A stretch of 64,000 bases of DNA from Eublepharis macularius (taxonomy: Eukaryota; Chordata; Lepidosauria; Squamata; Eublepharidae), in the NCBI RefSeq assembly GCF_028583425.1, contig NC_072791.1, positions 30,263,368 through 30,327,367 on the forward strand. Direction: 5' to 3'. The notes under the pieces were generated by a model. That model did not search any database. It worked only from the letters and a program-made list of their open reading frames with translations, and was not told the origin of the DNA. Positions 34,250 to 46,119 of the stretch are shown here, piece by piece; the stretch's first letter is position 1; each line of letters begins with the position of its first letter. The position numbers and the translations under genes were made by a program.

Positions 34250-36990
34250 CCTTCATCTGAACCTGAAGAGACGATTCAATACTTTTTTCTTCAGATGAGG
34301 AATAAGTATGGGGCTACAAAGAATGAGAAACTAGTGTACCTTCAATTTCTGTGGTTCACAGAATATTTTTTTTCAAGTCTACATTTCTTTAAGCATTATC
34401 CTTCTCATCACAGGCCACTAGATGCCAGTATAAGTCCAAGGGAGTCATCCCTATTTTCTTTCCCCTTCCTTTTCTGAAAAGGCAAGATCCAGCTGTACTC
34501 ACATAGCCATCGTTTTCTATTTGGAGAGGGCTTGGCTTTGTCTCTCTCCTGCAACAGCTGCAACCCAGGGCCTGAGAATACAGCTCATGTAAGAAGAACT
34601 GGAGAAGCAAATCAGATGCCTTGGCTTGGATTGCTATTGTTGTTGTTGCTCACCTCAGTGTCACTTGGGTCCCCCCAAAAGCCAAGCCTGCTGTAATCCA
34701 GTTCAGTCTCTCTCCTTTCCTGCTTTTCTACAACTGAGGCAAAGTGTGTACTGCCACACACACACACACACCCAGCAATAGATGGCAAGATGTGGACTGA
34801 GTGGCTCTGCCTCTGAGAGATATTTTGTAGTCCTGCTTCTTGAAGCAAAGCCTGGCTGTCTGAGGGCTGGTCATCATACCTGTTAACATTTGCGGATATC
34901 TTTTCTCCTGTGGCCCTTCCCACACAGTGTCTGAGATGAATTGTTTCACAGTGATTTTGTAATCAGTGGAGAGGGAGAAAAGAAGGCACGAAAGGTCTTT
35001 ATAGTCAGAAAGTACAATTGCTAAGCAATGGCTGAGTTCCAGAACTAGGTCTGAAAAATCTTTAACAGGGAACAACCAGAGCAGTTCCAGAGAAATGGCA
35101 CTTTGGTGGATAGAAGATCTGACCCAGCACATCCATGTGCTACTTCCAAGCAGAAGTGTGCATGATTTTGGCAGCTGAAAAATGCTCAGGTGACTCTCAA
35201 AACTGGATAGCATCAAGTGAAACTCTGGACATGTGTGTAATTTGCTTTATGAATTTCTGGCCATCGAGCAGAGTATGAAATCCTCTGTGACAGACTGTGC
35301 TTGAAAGCAGGTTTTCTAAGTGCAGCAAACAGAGAACTGGAAGGGAAACAGTTAACTCATGCTTGAAATAGAAAGCTGAATGAGAGGCTGCTCCCTCCTC
35401 TCTGATTTGTCAGTTCAACCAGCCTTTAGGTTGACAATGGGTTTCTGAAAGGATTTGAGGGAGTTTTTGAGTAAGTCTGACAGAGAAGGTTAGACAGGTT
35501 CCACTCTCAAGTGAGGGAATCTTTTGCCTTAACTGTAACATCACTGTCCTGAAGAAGAATATTTAAGAATTCAAAGTATGTGTCAGCATAAGCTGAAGCC
35601 TGCTTAACAGACACCATAGAACTGGGAGTGTGTTTTGGCAAGAATGATTGGGTAGTAGGTTGAGACTCCCTTTTAAGCCCAGTTTCTAGTTTGGCTCTGA
35701 GGAGGACCCTGGGTCTGTTGTTAAGGGAAAACAGTTTTAAAATAACTCCAGGAAACCTGAGCTGTCATAGGATACTGTGAAGAAACATGTTGCTTTAACT
35801 AAAGTATTAAGTAAAACACCTCTTACTGCTAAGAACCAAGAATATAAGAAGCTAAGCTTCAAAGAAACTATTTTGCCAGTTATTCAAAGTGTACTCTGTA
35901 CTGCCAACAAAATTTTACCTCAGCTTTTTCATTCCCTGACTGAACTTATCCAACCCCTGTCTGTTAAATAAAGTTATTTCTTTTTGAATGTTGTATACAG
36001 TCTCCAGCACCATTTCCAACAAAAAGGAAGTGGGCTTCTGCTTCTCCTCAAGTTCCTGGGCTGGGCTAAAATGCCAAAATTATATCTCACTGTCAGTGTG
36101 GGACAAACAGACTTTCAAACCACAAAGATTAACGTGCTACTTGGGGCTGCTCAGCCAAAGCAGGCAAACTGAATTTTGAAGGGAAAATCTGCCTCAAAGT
36201 GGAGTATTGAAAGGATTGAAAGACTGTCATGTCTTCATATAAGAAATCCAACCTGAGAAGAAAGTACTCACTCCAAATTCTGTTGCTGAAGTTGCCGGGC
36301 AAAGAGGGAACATACCAAGTTTCCCTGGTTGGGACAATTGTTCTAAGAAGGCTGGGGAAATTTGCTCTGTCTTTTATCATATGGTATACTTTACCACCCA
36401 TGCTTTTGATGAAGATTCATGGGTGTAGGCTTACCGTATGCCAGCTTTTGGCAGGCAATCTCCTGGCAAATGTTAGTGTTGGCCATCACCACTCTAGGAA
36501 TTGCCAAAAACTCTATGGTAAAATTATAGAGTTTACCATAAAGTTTCTGATGATTCCTAGAGCTTCCAGGTTGTATCTTGAAGTGGTATAGTGACGTTGG
36601 TGATGTTGCACACCTCTCCTCACATCCCCATCCCCCAACCCTCCCACTGGTTGCCAGGCTTGTCCTGGCAACTCTACACACTACAAATAGCTGTCTCTTG
36701 CTCCTCCCCCAAAACAATGGTATCAAAATTAGTATTGCATTCAGCAATCCTGGAATCTCATTCCACATTCAGAAGGGGCATTTATATGTGAGTATACACA
36801 CAGACAAACAATGTGGGGGTCAGGAGGTCTCCCACCCCATGCTTCTGGTCTCCTGCTGCTTCCTGATGCAATAAAGGAAAAAATGGAGGTGAAGAGTGAC
36901 ATCACAACAATGCCATGTCACTTCTGGTCATATAACTACAACAAGCAATGTCACATGTCACTGTGATGCTGTAGTAATTCCCCAGAATTT
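34250..36990. other. Intergenic stretch, no gene seen
   Basis: There is an AC repeat near 34755-34772. About 36430-36680 resembles 46860-47090: both carry CTCTATGGTAAAA followed by GATTCCTAGAGCT. This suggests a short repeat family of unknown type. No exon found. Confidence 0.4.
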
Positions 36991-37230
36991 AATAGCATGG
37001 GTCCCCAACCTTTAGGCACACGAGGGTCGCATTAGAGTGTCCAATGCCTAAATCTTAAATCAAAATGCAACAACATTATTAACCTGCCTCTTTAGAGCAA
37101 CAGTAAACATTCAGAGGTCAGTTGAGAAATGTTAACTTGAATGCAATCCAGTTTGGAACAATATTTTACTGTCGAATCCTTTTATCTAGCTACACATGCT
37201 AGTCAGTGTAGCTAGATAATCACACAGTGA

Positions 37231-37600
37231 TTATCTGTGTGATTTTCGTGATTGTTTTCTGTTAGCCAAGGCATTAATGTCCAAGACAAGGTTTGTGACA
37301 GACACCCTTATAATGTCATGTAAATGGTCATCTTTAAGTCTTGACTTACATTTGCATTTCACAATTTTCATCTTGAAAAAGGTTTGTTCACAGATGTATG
37401 TGCTGCCCAAAGACTGTGAACATGCCCGCAGCAAATTTCTTTAGGTTGATAAATATATCAGGTAGACCACAATAGAAATCTAATAGATTATTTTCTTTGT
37501 AAATGTCTCTGAGATGATGATTGACTTGCAAATCAATTTGTTCCATCTGAAACAAGTTATTTGCATCTTTTTGTTCTACTTCAAATGGATTCTGAAACAT
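37231..37600 (-). pseudogene. hAT transposase, C-terminal remnant
   Basis: The minus strand reads FGQHIHL with ACSQSLGSTYICEQTFFKMK, then SRLKDDHLHDIIRVSVTN in a second frame. This is the dimerisation region of the GTF2IRD2/FAM200/Charlie type of hAT transposase (family text: FGSTYVCEQ.FS.MK). The two frames overlap with a shift, and the piece ends without the rest of the protein. A small hairpin, TATCTAGCTACAC / GTGTAGCTAGATA, lies just outside at 37183-37218. Confidence 0.8.
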
Positions 37601-37742
37601 TCTTATTGCTTATGGCAATCAGTGAATGGTTCACCATAATACATCCTACACTCGAGTATAATGGAGGTAGGGCAGGCAGGCTGCAGCAGAGAGGCTGACT
37701 GGGCAGTTCGCCCATGCCAAGGGTTGCCAGTCCCTCATTGGG

Positions 37743-40700
37743 AAGCAACGACACTCAATGTGCAAAATCTCTCTTATAATAATAAATATTTGATTTACAA
37801 AGTGCACGTGCCTCTTACTTCTTCAAACAGTGTTACAAATCCATTCATAACTACAATTCCTAAACATACAATAATCCAAAGACGGCGCAGTATACAAATG
37901 GACTTAGGTTTGGTAGAAACTCAGTCCAGCTCCAGTCCTTCAAATACTTCCTTTAGTTAGTTTGTTCATTCTTCTCATGTTGTTATTTCAATCCCAGGTT
38001 CTTCCAGGTAGGTGATACCGTTCTCAACGTTAAGGGGAAAGAAGGACCGCCACGCTCAATCTGGGGCCGGCTACGAACACAGATTTCGTGCCACCTTCTT
38101 CAGGAGCGTGTCACCTGTGGTTGACAAGGATCTATGAGTCTAATACCAGCTATAAACACTTCTCCCACATTTATACTTGTCATTTTGTACTCACACTCCC
38201 CCTCCGAGGAACCATCACCACTTCATATCTCTCCCGTCCTGGACAATGGCTAGACCTGCGCTCTCTTGCGTATTCACCCCTGTGAACTGCACCCTTATCT
38301 TCTACACCAGTTGATTGGGAACACTCCTTCTTAAAAAGACAGCACATAATTTTCACATCACCTAGCATAATCACTGTTCTACGTGGACCACTCACAAAAA
38401 ACAACTCAAGGACAGTTCATTGTTCAGTCCCTTGGGCCTGACGGTATCAAGTCTGTGTATCCAAAAGGCTTCTTGGCGGAGAAGCCAAGTTTGTAATGTG
38501 TCAGCACTACTCCTAGTAATGACCTCCAGAATCATTACCTTAAGGGCATTCTCTACATGACTATACTCCTTGTAATGTTGTGTAAGGGGGGCTTCCTGAA
38601 TGTTGTTGCGGATGCGTGATATGTGTTCTAATATTCTCACTTTCACAGGTCTTAACGTGCACCCCACATACAACAATCCACAGGAGCACTCCAAAGCATA
38701 TATGACCCCTTTAGTATTGCAATTTGCAAAATGGTCAATGGTCACCCTAAATCCTCTTATCATAATTTCCTTCCCCTCACAAAATACATTACATATTTGG
38801 CAGTGGCCACATCTGAAATTCCCCCGTGGTAAGTTGTGTAACCTGTCTCCGTCTTTAATATCTGCCCGTATCAGATCATCTCTCAAGCTTTTAGTTTTAC
38901 GAAAGCCTATTCTGGGTTTCAATTCACAGCCTTCTATGCCTTCTAACAGCGTCCAATGTTGATACACTATCCTTTTGATCTGATTGGCTCTCGGGGTAAA
39001 ATCCAAAGCCCAGACCATTCTTTTTTCCTGGTCCCTAACAGCTGGTTTAAAGAGCGACTCCCTTCCTACACTGTTTGCTCTCTCCCAGGCTGTCTGTACA
39101 ACCTTTTGAGGATAGCTCCTTCTACTGAACTGATTGCAAAGCTTCCTCCCGTCTGTCTCAAAATCAATTGTGGAAGAGGAGTTGCGCTTAATTCTTAGTA
39201 ACTGGCTGAAGGGAATATTCACACGTAGGTGCCGGGGATGGAAGGACTTAAAGTGCAAGTATGAGTTCTTGTCAGTTTCCTTGTTGTAAGTCTTTACCTT
39301 AAGCTCATTTCCCACCCCCCTGAACGTAATCACGTCCAAATAATTGATTTCATGTCTATTATATTGCCAAGTAAATTTCACATTGGGGTCTCTAGTATTA
39401 AGCCACCCACAAAACTCCTCCACTGTACCTATTCCTTTGTACACAAAGTAAAGATCATCAATGTACCGGAAGTACTGGATGATCTTTGTTCCGAATGGAT
39501 TGGATGGGTGTAAAATATGTTGATTCTCCCATCTACTCATAAATAAATTTGTTATGCTCGGCGCTGCCGAGCACCCCATGGCTACTCCCCTACGTTGAAA
39601 AAAGAACTGGTCCTGGAAGCGAAAATAATTTTTTTCTAGCACAAGGTCTAATAATTGCAACAGGAAATTTTTATCTAGTTGCTTCCCTGTCTCACATTCC
39701 AATGCCTCTTCCACTACTATTCTAGCTAGGTCATGCGGGATGATGGTATATAAAGACGCTACGTCCATGGTGAGGAGACAAGCATCCTCCTCCATGTAAG
39801 TGCCTTCTATCCTCTTAATAAAGTCTCTGGTGTCTAATAAGAGAGGGCGTATAGCTGCTACTGCTGGTCTCAGGGCCGAGTCAATCAGTATTGCTAATGG
39901 TTCCAAAATGGACCCACACCCCGAGATGATCGGGCGGCCTGGGGGGGGGAGTCTTTTTATGTATTTTAGGTAGTATATAAAAGACCGGAATGCGTGGTGT
40001 CTTAGCCTGTAATAACTTGTGCAATTGGTCATCAATTTCCCCCATTTCCCTTGCCTCATCAATGACCACCTTAATAACGTCTTTGATGTGGTCCGTTAGA
40101 TCAGAGGGAATCCACAAGTAACTGGAGGTATCTCCTAATTGCCTCATAACTTCCCCTATGTACATATCACGGTCCATTACTACCACCCCTCCTCCCTTGT
40201 CAGCCTGTTTTATTATTATGTTCCTGTCATTCTTTAAGGTGTTAATTGCTCTTTTTTCCGCACTAGATAAGTTTTGCCATACTCTCATGGGTTCCCTTTC
40301 CAATCGCTCAATGTCCCGCATGACCATATATTCAAACGTGTCGATCCTGTGATCAGACGTGGGAGGCATGAAAGTGGATTTTTGTTTAAGGCGGTTTGGT
40401 ATCTCAAACTCTGGGTTGTTGTTACTCCCAGATGTGCCACTGAAAAATGCTTTTAATTTTATCAGCCGGATCAATTTGAAAACATCTATTCTTGTTTGAA
40501 AAGACTGGTATCTAGGTGTGGGCACATAGCCCAACCCTTTGTTAAGCACCGAATACTCTGCCGGTTCTAAAGTGCGTGTGGAGAGATTGACCACTAAGGT
40601 TTCTGTCTGGGTTTGGGAAATGGTCTTTTCTTGCCTTTGCCTAAAAAAGGTTCCCTATTGCTGGAAAATATCGTTCTGCTCCGCAGTCGGCGGTTGCTAG

Positions 40701-41658
40701 GTCCCTCTTCCCCAGAGCTGTCAGAGGGGCCAGAGGTCTCTGTCAGAGAAGGATCCTAACGGTTCTGCCCAAGTGACCCTGCGATTTATGTCTTTACTGG
40801 TGTTGGAAGTATCCCACCATAAATATACTCTGTTGTTTGTGTAATCTAAGGAGTCTCGCCGAGAAGCCTTTTGGATACACAGACTTGATACCGTCAGGCC
40901 CAAGGGACTGAACAATGAACTGTCCTTGAGTTGTTTTTTGTGAGTGGTCCACGTAGAACAGTGATTATGCTAGGTGATGTGAAAATTATGTGCTGTCTTT
41001 TTAAGAAGGAGTGTTCCCAATCAACTGGTGTAGAAGATAAGGGTGCAGTTCGCAGGGGTGAATACGCAAGAGAGCGCAGGTCTAGCCATTGTCCAGGACG
41101 GGAGAGATATGAAGTGGTGATGGTTCCTCGGAGGGGGAGTGTGAGTACAAAATGACAAGTATAAATGTGGGAGAAGTGTTTATAGCTGGTATTAGACTCA
41201 TAGATCCTTGTCAACCACAGGTGACACGCTCCTGAAGAAGGTGGCACGAAATCTGTGTTCGTAGCCGGCCCCAGATTGAGCGTGGCGGTCCTTCTTTCCC
41301 CTTAACGTTGAGAACGGTATCACCTACCTGGAAGAACCTGGGATTGAAATAACAACATGAGAAGAATGAACAAACTAACTAAAGGAAGTATTTGAAGGAC
41401 TGGAGCTGGACTGAGTTTCTACCAAACCTAAGTCCATTTGTATACTGCGCCGTCTTTGGATTATTGTATGTTTAGGAATTGTAGTTATGAATGGATTTGT
41501 AACACTGTTTGAAGAAGTAAGAGGCACGTGCACTTTGTAAATCAAATATTTATTATTATAAGAGAGATTTTGCACATTGAGTGTCGTTGCTTCCTGCAGG
41601 GAATTTTCCCTTCTTCTTTCCAACCGGTATTGTTGCAGGAACAGCCATTTTTGGGTTG
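37743..41658 (-). mobile_element. Penelope-like element 1 with partial inverted copy
   Basis: The main copy runs on the minus strand from about 40860 down to 37743. It encodes an N-terminal domain, a reverse transcriptase (GRPIISGCGSILEPL, RYIDDLYFVY), a CGHC-type zinc-finger linker (FRCGHCQIC) and a GIY-YIG endonuclease (GVIYALECSCGLLYVGCTLR). A 5'-truncated copy on the plus strand, 40861-41658, carries only the last ~20 codons and the 3' end, so the two 3' ends face outward. CAGTCCCTCATTGGG is duplicated at 37728-37742 and 41659-41673. A nearly whole fossil with about one or two breaks. Relatively young. Confidence 0.9.
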
Positions 41659-42053
41659 CAGTCCCTCATTGGGGGCAGGGGATCCCCTACTTCCACCCTC
41701 CACCCCCACTTAACTGTTCAGCATGGGGGGGGGAGACATGCCTCCCGGGGTGTGCTCCTGGGTCATGTGGCGAGCTCCTGGGCCATGCGGTGTGCTGCCG
41801 TGCACTGCAGAGGCCTGATCTGGACCTGAATCAGGGCTGGATTGGCATGGATCAGGCCACTGTGGAGGGCAGCAGCACTCCACAGCAGTCCAATTTGGGC
41901 CCCTGTGGAGCACAGGAGCGCTCCCAGGGTGGCCTGTGCCCTGCATGATGATGTTACTTCCCAGAAGTGATGTCATTGCCCAGGCCGGGAGAAGTACCGG
42001 GCCTCCCACCTCCCACCCGGGGGGTAGGAGGACCTGGCAACCCTACCCACGCC
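41659..42053. mobile_element. AGGGTTGCCA-type element, right part (left part at 37720-37742)
   Basis: It ends ACCTGGCAACCCT, the complement of the start AGGGTTGCCAG seen at 37720. TTACTTCCCAGAAGTGATG is the shared internal theme. Penelope element 1 interrupts it about 20 bp from its left end. GC-rich, non-coding. Confidence 0.7.
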
Positions 42054-42134
42054 TCAACCACTACTATAGGCCTGGTGGGACATCTCCATCTTACAGGCCT
42101 GGCGGAACTGTAACAAGTCCCACACGGCCCATTG

Positions 42135-42330
42135 TACTCCTTTAATACTGAGGCAATTTCAAGACATACCAGGCAAACTACTTTATCCTTGTTAAAAACA
42201 AAGAAGTACGCAGTAGTCCATTTGTCATCAAAGACGTCGTTCTCATCTGCAATTTTTCATTTCTTTGAAACAGCACTTTCTTTTCCAAACATCTTCTTAC
42301 AGAATTTTTAGCAGAGGAGTAGAGATTCAA
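42135..42330 (-). pseudogene. hAT transposase, N-terminal BED-like remnant
   Basis: The minus strand gives KIADENDVFDDKWTTAYFFV then FNKDKVVCLVCLEIASVLKE, the opening of the GTF2IRD2/SCAND3-like hAT transposase with the CxxC half of its zinc finger. The histidine half has been lost to the neighbouring inserted sequence. Orientation agrees with the C-terminal remnant at 37231-37600. Confidence 0.7.
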
Positions 42331-42334
42331 GATT

Positions 42335-43520
42335 ATCCTTGAATAAATAAAAATATGAGGAGCATAGTTGTAGGAGACTAACGCTTCCCTTTCCCATCAA
42401 ATCCACCCCACTCCAGCTGCTGTTAGCTGAGAATTTGCAGTTCAACCATGCCAAAGAAGAGACATTTGCCTCTACAGTTCTCAGGCATATTGGGCCTTAT
42501 GCACAGGCTAGGAAGATTTTTTAAAAAATGGATTATGAATCTGACCTACCAGATGGCACAATTGCAGCCCTAAGAGCAGCCTTCCACCTGGAGCAGAGGA
42601 TATATCATTGTTGGCTTCAAATTATATGCAGGGTGCACTACACATCACTGCCTGCCAGCCAAGCCTCACTCAAGAGAAGCAAAATGGCAGCTGGGGGGAG
42701 GGGAACTTGGCTGGAGGAAGATGTCTAAAGGGGAATCCCATAAGCTTCCCTGCTAAGAGAGTACTCCTTCCCTCTCTACCTAAGAGGCCGCTCACCGGCT
42801 TCTGCAATCACGAATGTATGAGAAGACTTCTAGCTGGAGTGGGTGGGAGAGGAGAGACAGAAGCAAGCGAGGCAAAAAGCCAGAACAACCAGCTCTTGTT
42901 GAGGAAGGAAGAATGCTTTTGCCTGCAGCAGCAACCTCCCTGGTAACCTTGGAAGCCACTTGGAGCAGCCTTGACGGGTGGAGCATCTAGAAATGTTCAG
43001 CATGCAAAAGACTTTGTATCCTTTTTTTATATGTGCAAAAATACCAGCCCTTTTGCTGTCCTTTAAAAGTCATATATAGCCTTTAACATGGTAATGCATA
43101 GAGAGAAGGAGTGAAAAAGCTAAGTGGTACAGATACCTGAGTTTTGCTGGCCATTAAAGCACCCAGAACAGCCTGGTATGGAGGATAAGACCAAGAGGAG
43201 GCTGACAGAAGGATCTATGGAGACCAGAAGAAACAATGGTGCTATTGTGTTTTTTGCCATAAAGGAACAGGAAGAACAGCAGTCGGAAGAGGCAGGAAGC
43301 ATATCGTGGGTCTGAGGGAAAATGCCTTGAGGGTGATAGCAGCAAACAAGCAGGTTGAAGTGCCGCACAAAAAGAGCTCAGGGGCCACAGGCAGCCTATG
43401 GAGCACAGGTTGGGGACCGCTGCTCTATAGTAAACCCATGAAGTTTGGGGGGATTGATAGAGCATGTGGCAACACGTGACATCACTTCTGATTAAGTGAC
43501 CAGATTTGGCATTGCAGCAT
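42335..43520. other. hAT 5' flank and neighbouring sequence, no gene seen
   Basis: Up to 43435 this is probably untranslated hAT sequence ending in the right terminal repeat. The frames here are not protein-like. Confidence 0.4.
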
Positions 43521-43529
43521 GGTTTTTAT

Positions 43530-43960
43530 GTATGTATGTATGGTTTTTGTACAATAATTTCATAAGTCACAATTCCACAAGTCTCATTTATAGTAGAAGA
43601 CAGACAGGAACAAAAAGTCAATGCTAAAAAGCAGAGAACCTCAAGCCTCTATAAATAATCCTATTATAGCAAGAAATTTTACTTCATTTAAAGTGCTAAT
43701 GCCGGTAAGTCCATTCATAAATAAGTTTCAAAAAACATCTGCAAAGTCCTGCTACATAAGAAATAATCCAAGGAGTCCAGGAATCACATGAGAAAGTCCC
43801 AGTCCACCTGTGACTACAACGGGAATCAGGCTGTAGTCCTGTTTCCAGAGATCTTCTTCAGAGTCAGTGGTATAACGTGATAAATGTAATAAAAATTACA
43901 AAAAGTGGAATTTTGAATTGTGACATGTAATCATTGTACAAAAACCATACATATTTATTT
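43530..43960. mobile_element. Short Penelope-like terminal relic (inverted ends)
   Basis: The two ends are inverted: ATGGTTTTTGTACAAT near 43540 and ATTGTACAAAAACCAT near 43935, followed inward by CACAATTC and GAATTGTG. The inner text AGATCTTCTTCAGAG recalls the CTTCTTCAGGAG that opens the 3' region of Penelope element 1. It may be a 3' end plus a very short inverted copy, without coding part. Confidence 0.4.
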
Positions 43961-43964
43961 AAAT

Positions 43965-45880
43965 CAAATATATTTATTCTTCCTTGCACTTTACCAAAAA
44001 GATATTGATATTGCTATAAAACTCTTGACAATTCCTTAACTGTTTGTCATTAGCTTTCACAATGTTCTGTTAACTATAGTTCTTGTTCCGTGATACTCTG
44101 CTGCTATATAACCACTTGGATGCTGGCAAGTTGGCAACTCTATTTTCAGGCAACGTCTACTTCTTAATTAATAGACATGGTTGCTACATTACAGCAATAA
44201 TAGCGATTTCAGTAGGGATACTCCATAATAATGGTTTCCTGCATTGCAACCTTATTATCAGAAAACAAACCACAAGAAAAGTGATTTGTCAGTTGTTCTG
44301 ATATGGGACCAGAAATTGCTCTTATGCATCATCCTGACAATATATTTGCTGTGGCTGCTTGATCTAGGGGACAATTGGCAATGGACTTAGGACTCAGGGT
44401 GTCCATGAAAAATAATTCTTGATCAATATTTGTTCTTCTCGCGCCAGCCTTACAGTATCTATTTATTGTTTAAAGGAAAGCATAGATTTCTCAACAATAT
44501 CCCACCATATAAATGATAGTTTTACACAGAGATCTCCTTCCTCCTCCCCTCTCATTTTCAGACAGAGACCTTTGAATGTAAAGGTAAGTCTTGAAAGACT
44601 CTTTTCTGACCAGTATTAAAACTGGTCAGAATGGTTTGCACAATAGCTGATTGGTTTCACTGGATGAATTTTTAACATTTCTGATTTTTCAGGAGGGACT
44701 GTATTTCACTGCATCCATTCTCTTCCCCAAGTCATGAGTGTATTGTCAACCACAGGTGAAATACAGAGTGGTTCTATATTGACTTTCTTGTGGTCTCAAG
44801 GGAGAAAAGATATAGAAGACCATCGAACATTGTCTGAAAAGTTTTTGAAACAGGAGTGTGGGTTACAAATGTTCTAAACAAGCAGAAAAGAGAAGATTAG
44901 AGTCTAATAAATAGCAAAGTACCTGCTAAATTATTGCTCTTGCACCATGTAACTAACTCCACAAAGAAATGGTATAACTTAGAATCTATCAAGTGCTAAT
45001 TCCAATTTTCCTTCCCTGTTTCATGTTGTTTTTACCATTGTTTGCATTGCCGCCTGTTTCCCCCAGTCCTTCTCTTTAGCCCCCTTGCATCTGGCCGCTA
45101 CTGGGCTGGCTGACTGCAAGGTTTGGAGGTGAAGGGCAGCCTTGGTTCTTCCTGGTGCCTGTCACTGATCCCTCCATCAGAGGAGTTGGGCAAGCACTGC
45201 AAAGAAGAGAAGCAGCAGGGTCAGAGCTGGCAGTGAGCCCCTCGTTGCCAGGGCTCTTGGCTCAGTGGTACTGCCTCCTGTCACAGTCTCCTTGTCTACT
45301 TCTGCTCCTTCCCTCAGGCCCCTGCTGCTTCCTTTTTTTTCTCTTCCCCCCCCCTGCATCCACCCAATTTTCTATACTCCCCATAGTACTAGTCTCTTTT
45401 CTTTGACTCTTCTGTGCCTCTGTCTTTTCCCTCCAACTTTCCTTCTGTCAGGCCCCTTGCCAAAGTCTGCTTTGTCCTGTGGCCCCTTGACCTGATGTCA
45501 CTTTCCCCCACTTCTCAGCTTCATTCCCACCCAGGGGAGGTCCTTCCTAATGTCCCAGAATCAAAATGAACCAGTGGCTATGGCTATGGTATATAAGCTT
45601 GGATGAATAAATGGTATGTAATTAGTAGAGTGTATGGTTGTTGCATTACCAAAACCACAGAGAATGGAATTTTCCACATAGGGTCAGCATTTTGTGGTTT
45701 CCCTGTTGCTGGTACAGCTGCAGATAAAGCACATCAGCAACGAGGCTTCCGCATAGCTGGTTTCCTCACAGTTTTCCTGCCCCAATCCCTCAGAAGTGAC
45801 TACCCGCCTTCCCTCATTCTTTTTTTTTTTTAAAGAAAATGGCAGTACAATATCATTATATCAATTATATCATTATAGCC
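43965..45880. other. Intergenic stretch, no gene seen
   Basis: AT-rich up to about 45000, then a pyrimidine-rich block at 45230-45500 whose long frames are low-complexity Pro/Leu/Ser. No exon or named repeat. Confidence 0.4.
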
Positions 45881-45884
45881 AGTT

Positions 45885-46115
45885 TGGCATAGTGCTTAAG
45901 AGTGCAGGACTCTAATCTAGAGAACCAGGTTTGATTCCTCACTTCTCCACTTGAAGCCAGCTGGGTGACCTTGGGCTAGTCATGGCTCTCTGGAGCTCTC
46001 TCAGCCCCATTCACCTCACAGGGTGTTTGTTGTGGGGATAATAGTAACATACTTTGTAAAGTGCTCTGAGTGGGTGTTAAGTCATCCTGCAGGGTGGTAT
46101 ATAAAGCAAATGTTG
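45885..46115 (+). mobile_element. MIR-like tRNA-derived SINE
   Basis: AGCCAGTTTGGCATAGTGC, TTAAGAGTGCAGGACTCTAA, GGTTTGATTCCTCACTTC (box B), GCCAGCTGGGTGACCTTGGG, GTGGGGATAATAGTAACAT and the tail GGTATATAAAGCAAATGTTG make a full-length copy. Confidence 0.85.
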
Positions 46116-46119
46116 TTGT

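Larger units (their letters stand above)
36995..43435 (-). mobile_element. Old hAT (Charlie/GTF2IRD2-like) transposon carcass with nested insertions
   Basis: The outer ends are an inverted pair: GGGTCCCCAACCTTTAGGCA near 37001 and ATGGAGCACAGGTTGGGGAC near 43405. Minus-strand transposase pieces remain at both sides: a BED-type N-terminus near 42330-42135 and the C-terminus near 37600-37231. The middle of the transposase is gone. Inside lie an AGGGTTGCCA-type element (37720-37742 and 41659-42053), Penelope element 1 within that, and an L2 scrap at 42060-42130. A shared element for both ends is inferred from order and orientation. Confidence 0.7.

Noticed and set aside
35220-36010. Possible solo LTR ending with AATAAAG and a T-rich stretch
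   Set aside because: No TG...CA borders, target duplication or coding neighbour could be found.
37176-37245. Pair of small hairpins (TATCTAGCTACAC and AATCACACAG)
   Set aside because: They are short and lie beside the decayed hAT C-terminus; chance or local slippage explains them well enough.
45155-45495. Leu/Pro/Ser-rich frame that could be a signal-peptide-like protein
   Set aside because: The DNA is a pyrimidine-rich low-complexity block without splice sites or family motifs.
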